Source of the DNA: Aureimonas jatrophae
GTDB lineage: Bacteria; Pseudomonadota; Alphaproteobacteria; Rhizobiales; Rhizobiaceae
Direction: 5' to 3'
Assembly (NCBI RefSeq): GCF_900104035.1
Contig: NZ_FNIT01000001.1
Location: 62,001 to 126,000, forward strand
Length of the DNA stretch: 64,000 nucleotides
Below the pieces are notes generated by a model. That model saw only the letters and a program-made list of their open reading frames with translations. It was not told where the DNA came from and searched no databases. Below, piece after piece: positions 62,224-64,000 of the stretch (position 1 is its first letter; every line of letters starts with the position of its first letter). The position numbers and the translations under genes were made by a program.

Positions 62224-64000
62224 GTGTTCCGCAAGCTCCTGATCGCCAATCGCGGCGAGATCGCCGTCCGCGTGACCACCACCGCTCGCCGGCTCGGCCT
62301 TCGCACGGTCGCCGTGTATTCCGAGGCCGACCGCAACGCCCTGCACGTTCGCATCGCCGACGAGGCCGTCCTGATCGGTCCGGCCCCGGCCTCGGAAAGC
62401 TACCTGAGCGCCGATGCGATCCTCGACGCGGCCCGGCGTACCGGAGCCGATGCCCTGCATCCGGGCTACGGTTTCCTGTCGGAGAATCCCGACTTCGTAA
62501 AGGCCGCCGAGGCCGCCGGCCTCGTCTTCGTCGGCCCGCCCGCTTCGGCGATCCGCGCCATGGGCCTGAAGGATGCGGCCAAGCGCCTGATGGAGGCCAG
62601 CGGCGTTCCGGTCGTGCCGGGCTACCACGGTGCCGATCAGGACCCGGAGCGGCTGGCCCGGGAGGCCGAGCGCATCGGCTTCCCGGTTCTCGTCAAGGCA
62701 CGGGCCGGAGGCGGCGGCAAGGGCATGCGCCTCGTGGAGCGGCCGGAAGATTTTCGCGCCGCGCTGGACGGCGCCCGGCGCGAGGCCGAGGCGAGCTTCG
62801 GCGACCCGGCGGTGCTGGTCGAGCGCTTCGTGTCCGCGCCGCGCCATGTCGAGATGCAGGTCTTCGCCGATGCGCATGGCAACGTCGTCCATCTCTTCGA
62901 GCGCGACTGCTCGCTCCAGCGGCGCCACCAGAAGGTGATCGAGGAGGCGCCGGCTCCCGGGATGACGCCGGAGGTGCGCGAGGCGATGGGCCATGCGGCG
63001 GTCGAGGCGGCGCGCGCGGTCGGCTATCGCGGGGCGGGCACGGTGGAGTTCATCGCCGATGGGACGCATGGCCTGCGGCCCGACGGGTTCTGGTTCATGG
63101 AGATGAACACGCGGTTGCAGGTCGAGCATCCCGTGACCGAGGCGATCACCGGTCTCGATCTCGTGGAATGGCAGCTGCGGGTCGCGCGCGGCGAGCCGCT
63201 GCCGCTACGGCAGGAAGAGCTGCGCATCGGCGGCCATGCGGTGGAAGCGCGACTGTATGCCGAGGATGCGGCGCGCGGCTTCCTGCCCGCGACCGGGCGG
63301 CTGGAGCACCTGCGCTTTCCGGAAGCCACGCGCTTCACGACCGGTGCCCTGCGCATCGACAGCGGGGTGGAGGAGGGCGACGAGATCACGCCCTGGTACG
63401 ACCCGATGATCGCCAAGGTGATCGCCCACGGGGCCGACCGCGCCGCCGCGCTGGCGACCCTGAGCAACGCGCTGGACGGCGTGCGGGTCGTCGGGGCCAC
63501 CACCAACACCGCGTTTCTCGCACGGCTGGTCCGCCAACCGGACTTCGCCGCCGGGCGGCTCGACACCGGTCTGATCGCCCGACATCTCGACGCGCTAACC
63601 GAGGTTCCCGGGCCCTCGCCGGAGAGCGCCGTCGTCGCGGCTCTGGCGCTCGCCGGTCTCCTTGAGGCTCCCGCGACGGACGATCCATGGGCGCGCCTGC
63701 GCGCCTTTCGCAGCTGGGGCCGCGCGCACCTCCACGCGCAGCTCGTCTCCGGCACGGAGCAGATCGACCTGCGTCTCGAGCTGACCGAAGGGGGTGTCCA
63801 TTTCGCCGACGGAACCAGCCTCGCGATCCGTCGCGACGGTCGCGGCATCGCGGTGGAGCGCGAGGGCCACCGGCAGACCTTCACGATCGAGGCGACCCAT
63901 GGCGGGGTGACGCTCTTCGGGGCGGAGACGTCAACGAGCTTCCGCCTGGTCGACCCCCTGGAGCGGGATGGCGGCACGGCGTCGGGCGACGACGGCATCC
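62224..64000 (+). CDS. mccA: Methylcrotonyl-CoA carboxylase alpha subunit (partial)
   Basis: Biotin carboxylase subunit, cut by the right edge after about 592 codons; the frame is open to the last base. It starts with a GTG at 62224 (VFRKLLIANRGEIAVRV). The ATP-grasp loop KARAGGGGKGMR and the catalytic EMNTRLQVEHPVTE are intact. The biotin-bearing lysine domain must lie to the right. With mccB it catalyses carboxylation of 3-methylcrotonyl-CoA in leucine degradation. Confidence 0.94.
   Translation, partial: MFRKLLIANRGEIAVRVTTTARRLGLRTVAVYSEADRNALHVRIADEAVLIGPAPASESYLSADAILDAARRTGADALHPGYGFLSENPDFVKAAEAAGLVFVGPPASAIRAMGLKDAAKRLMEASGVPVVPGYHGADQDPERLAREAERIGFPVLVKARAGGGGKGMRLVERPEDFRAALDGARREAEASFGDPAVLVERFVSAPRHVEMQVFADAHGNVVHLFERDCSLQRRHQKVIEEAPAPGMTPEVREAMGHAAVEAARAVGYRGAGTVEFIADGTHGLRPDGFWFMEMNTRLQVEHPVTEAITGLDLVEWQLRVARGEPLPLRQEELRIGGHAVEARLYAEDAARGFLPATGRLEHLRFPEATRFTTGALRIDSGVEEGDEITPWYDPMIAKVIAHGADRAAALATLSNALDGVRVVGATTNTAFLARLVRQPDFAAGRLDTGLIARHLDALTEVPGPSPESAVVAALALAGLLEAPATDDPWARLRAFRSWGRAHLHAQLVSGTEQIDLRLELTEGGVHFADGTSLAIRRDGRGIAVEREGHRQTFTIEATHGGVTLFGAETSTSFRLVDPLERDGGTASGDDGI

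Overview
The window is high-GC (about two thirds or more G+C by eye) bacterial chromosome of alphaproteobacterial, Hyphomicrobiales type. The best evidence is gene order: rplU-rpmA-GNAT-obg-proB-proA-nadD-rsfS-rlmH-envC-ctpA-yibQ-rppH on the minus strand, an F1-only atpHAGDC operon without F0 genes, and a SdhC/D/A/B complex of alphaproteobacterial type. Two sugar loci for plant-derived ribitol and D-apiose suggest a plant-associated organism, with Aureimonas-like or rhizobial bacteria as candidates. The genus is an inference. I see no tRNA or rRNA gene, IS element, integrase, phage gene or CRISPR array. No gap between plausible genes exceeds about 260 bases.

Layout. 1-3.9 kb: end of an amino-acid ABC permease, leuC, a membrane diguanylate cyclase and a GNAT. 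4.0-9.7 kb: succinate dehydrogenase in two transcription units, sdhCDA and sdhB, separated by an intrinsic terminator, an LprI-like periplasmic protein and an App1-type phosphatase. The two sdh promoters share sequence elements. 9.8-13.9 kb: dps, a transaldolase-like aldolase, priA and a small membrane protein. 14.2-19.4 kb: F1 ATPase operon with a 76-aa YHS/TRASH-like cysteine protein overlapping both atpD and atpC. 19.4-32.3 kb: the conserved minus-strand translation, proline and cell-envelope gene run.

32.3-39.0 kb is a ribitol locus: D-ribulokinase, ribitol dehydrogenase, an ABC importer and an AraC regulator. 39.2-50.8 kb is a D-apiose locus. It holds an ABC importer with a DUF2291 lipoprotein, apiose dehydrogenase, apionate lactonase, apionate oxidoisomerase, 3-oxo-isoapionate kinase, a RuBisCO-like protein and a NanR-like GntR regulator. 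Near-identical GGTATGA operators sit at the promoters of both operons of this locus. The expected flow is D-apiose to apionolactone, apionate, 3-oxo-isoapionate, its 4-phosphate, and then RLP-catalysed C-C cleavage.

50.9-55.3 kb: a YadG/YadH-like ABC-2 exporter, an APC amino-acid permease and a DUF6454 protein. 55.3-64 kb: an Lrp regulator divergent from a fused indolepyruvate:ferredoxin oxidoreductase, then isovaleryl-CoA dehydrogenase and methylcrotonyl-CoA carboxylase beta and alpha (the last cut by the window edge). This forms an amino-acid catabolic operon (aromatic 2-oxo acids and leucine).

The most noteworthy points are the complete RLP-based apiose system with its operator pair, the split sdh genes with shared promoter elements, and the metal-binding mini-protein inside the ATP synthase operon. 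The apiose pathway type is already known from published work, so what is new here is its arrangement, regulation and the unresolved RLP reaction.
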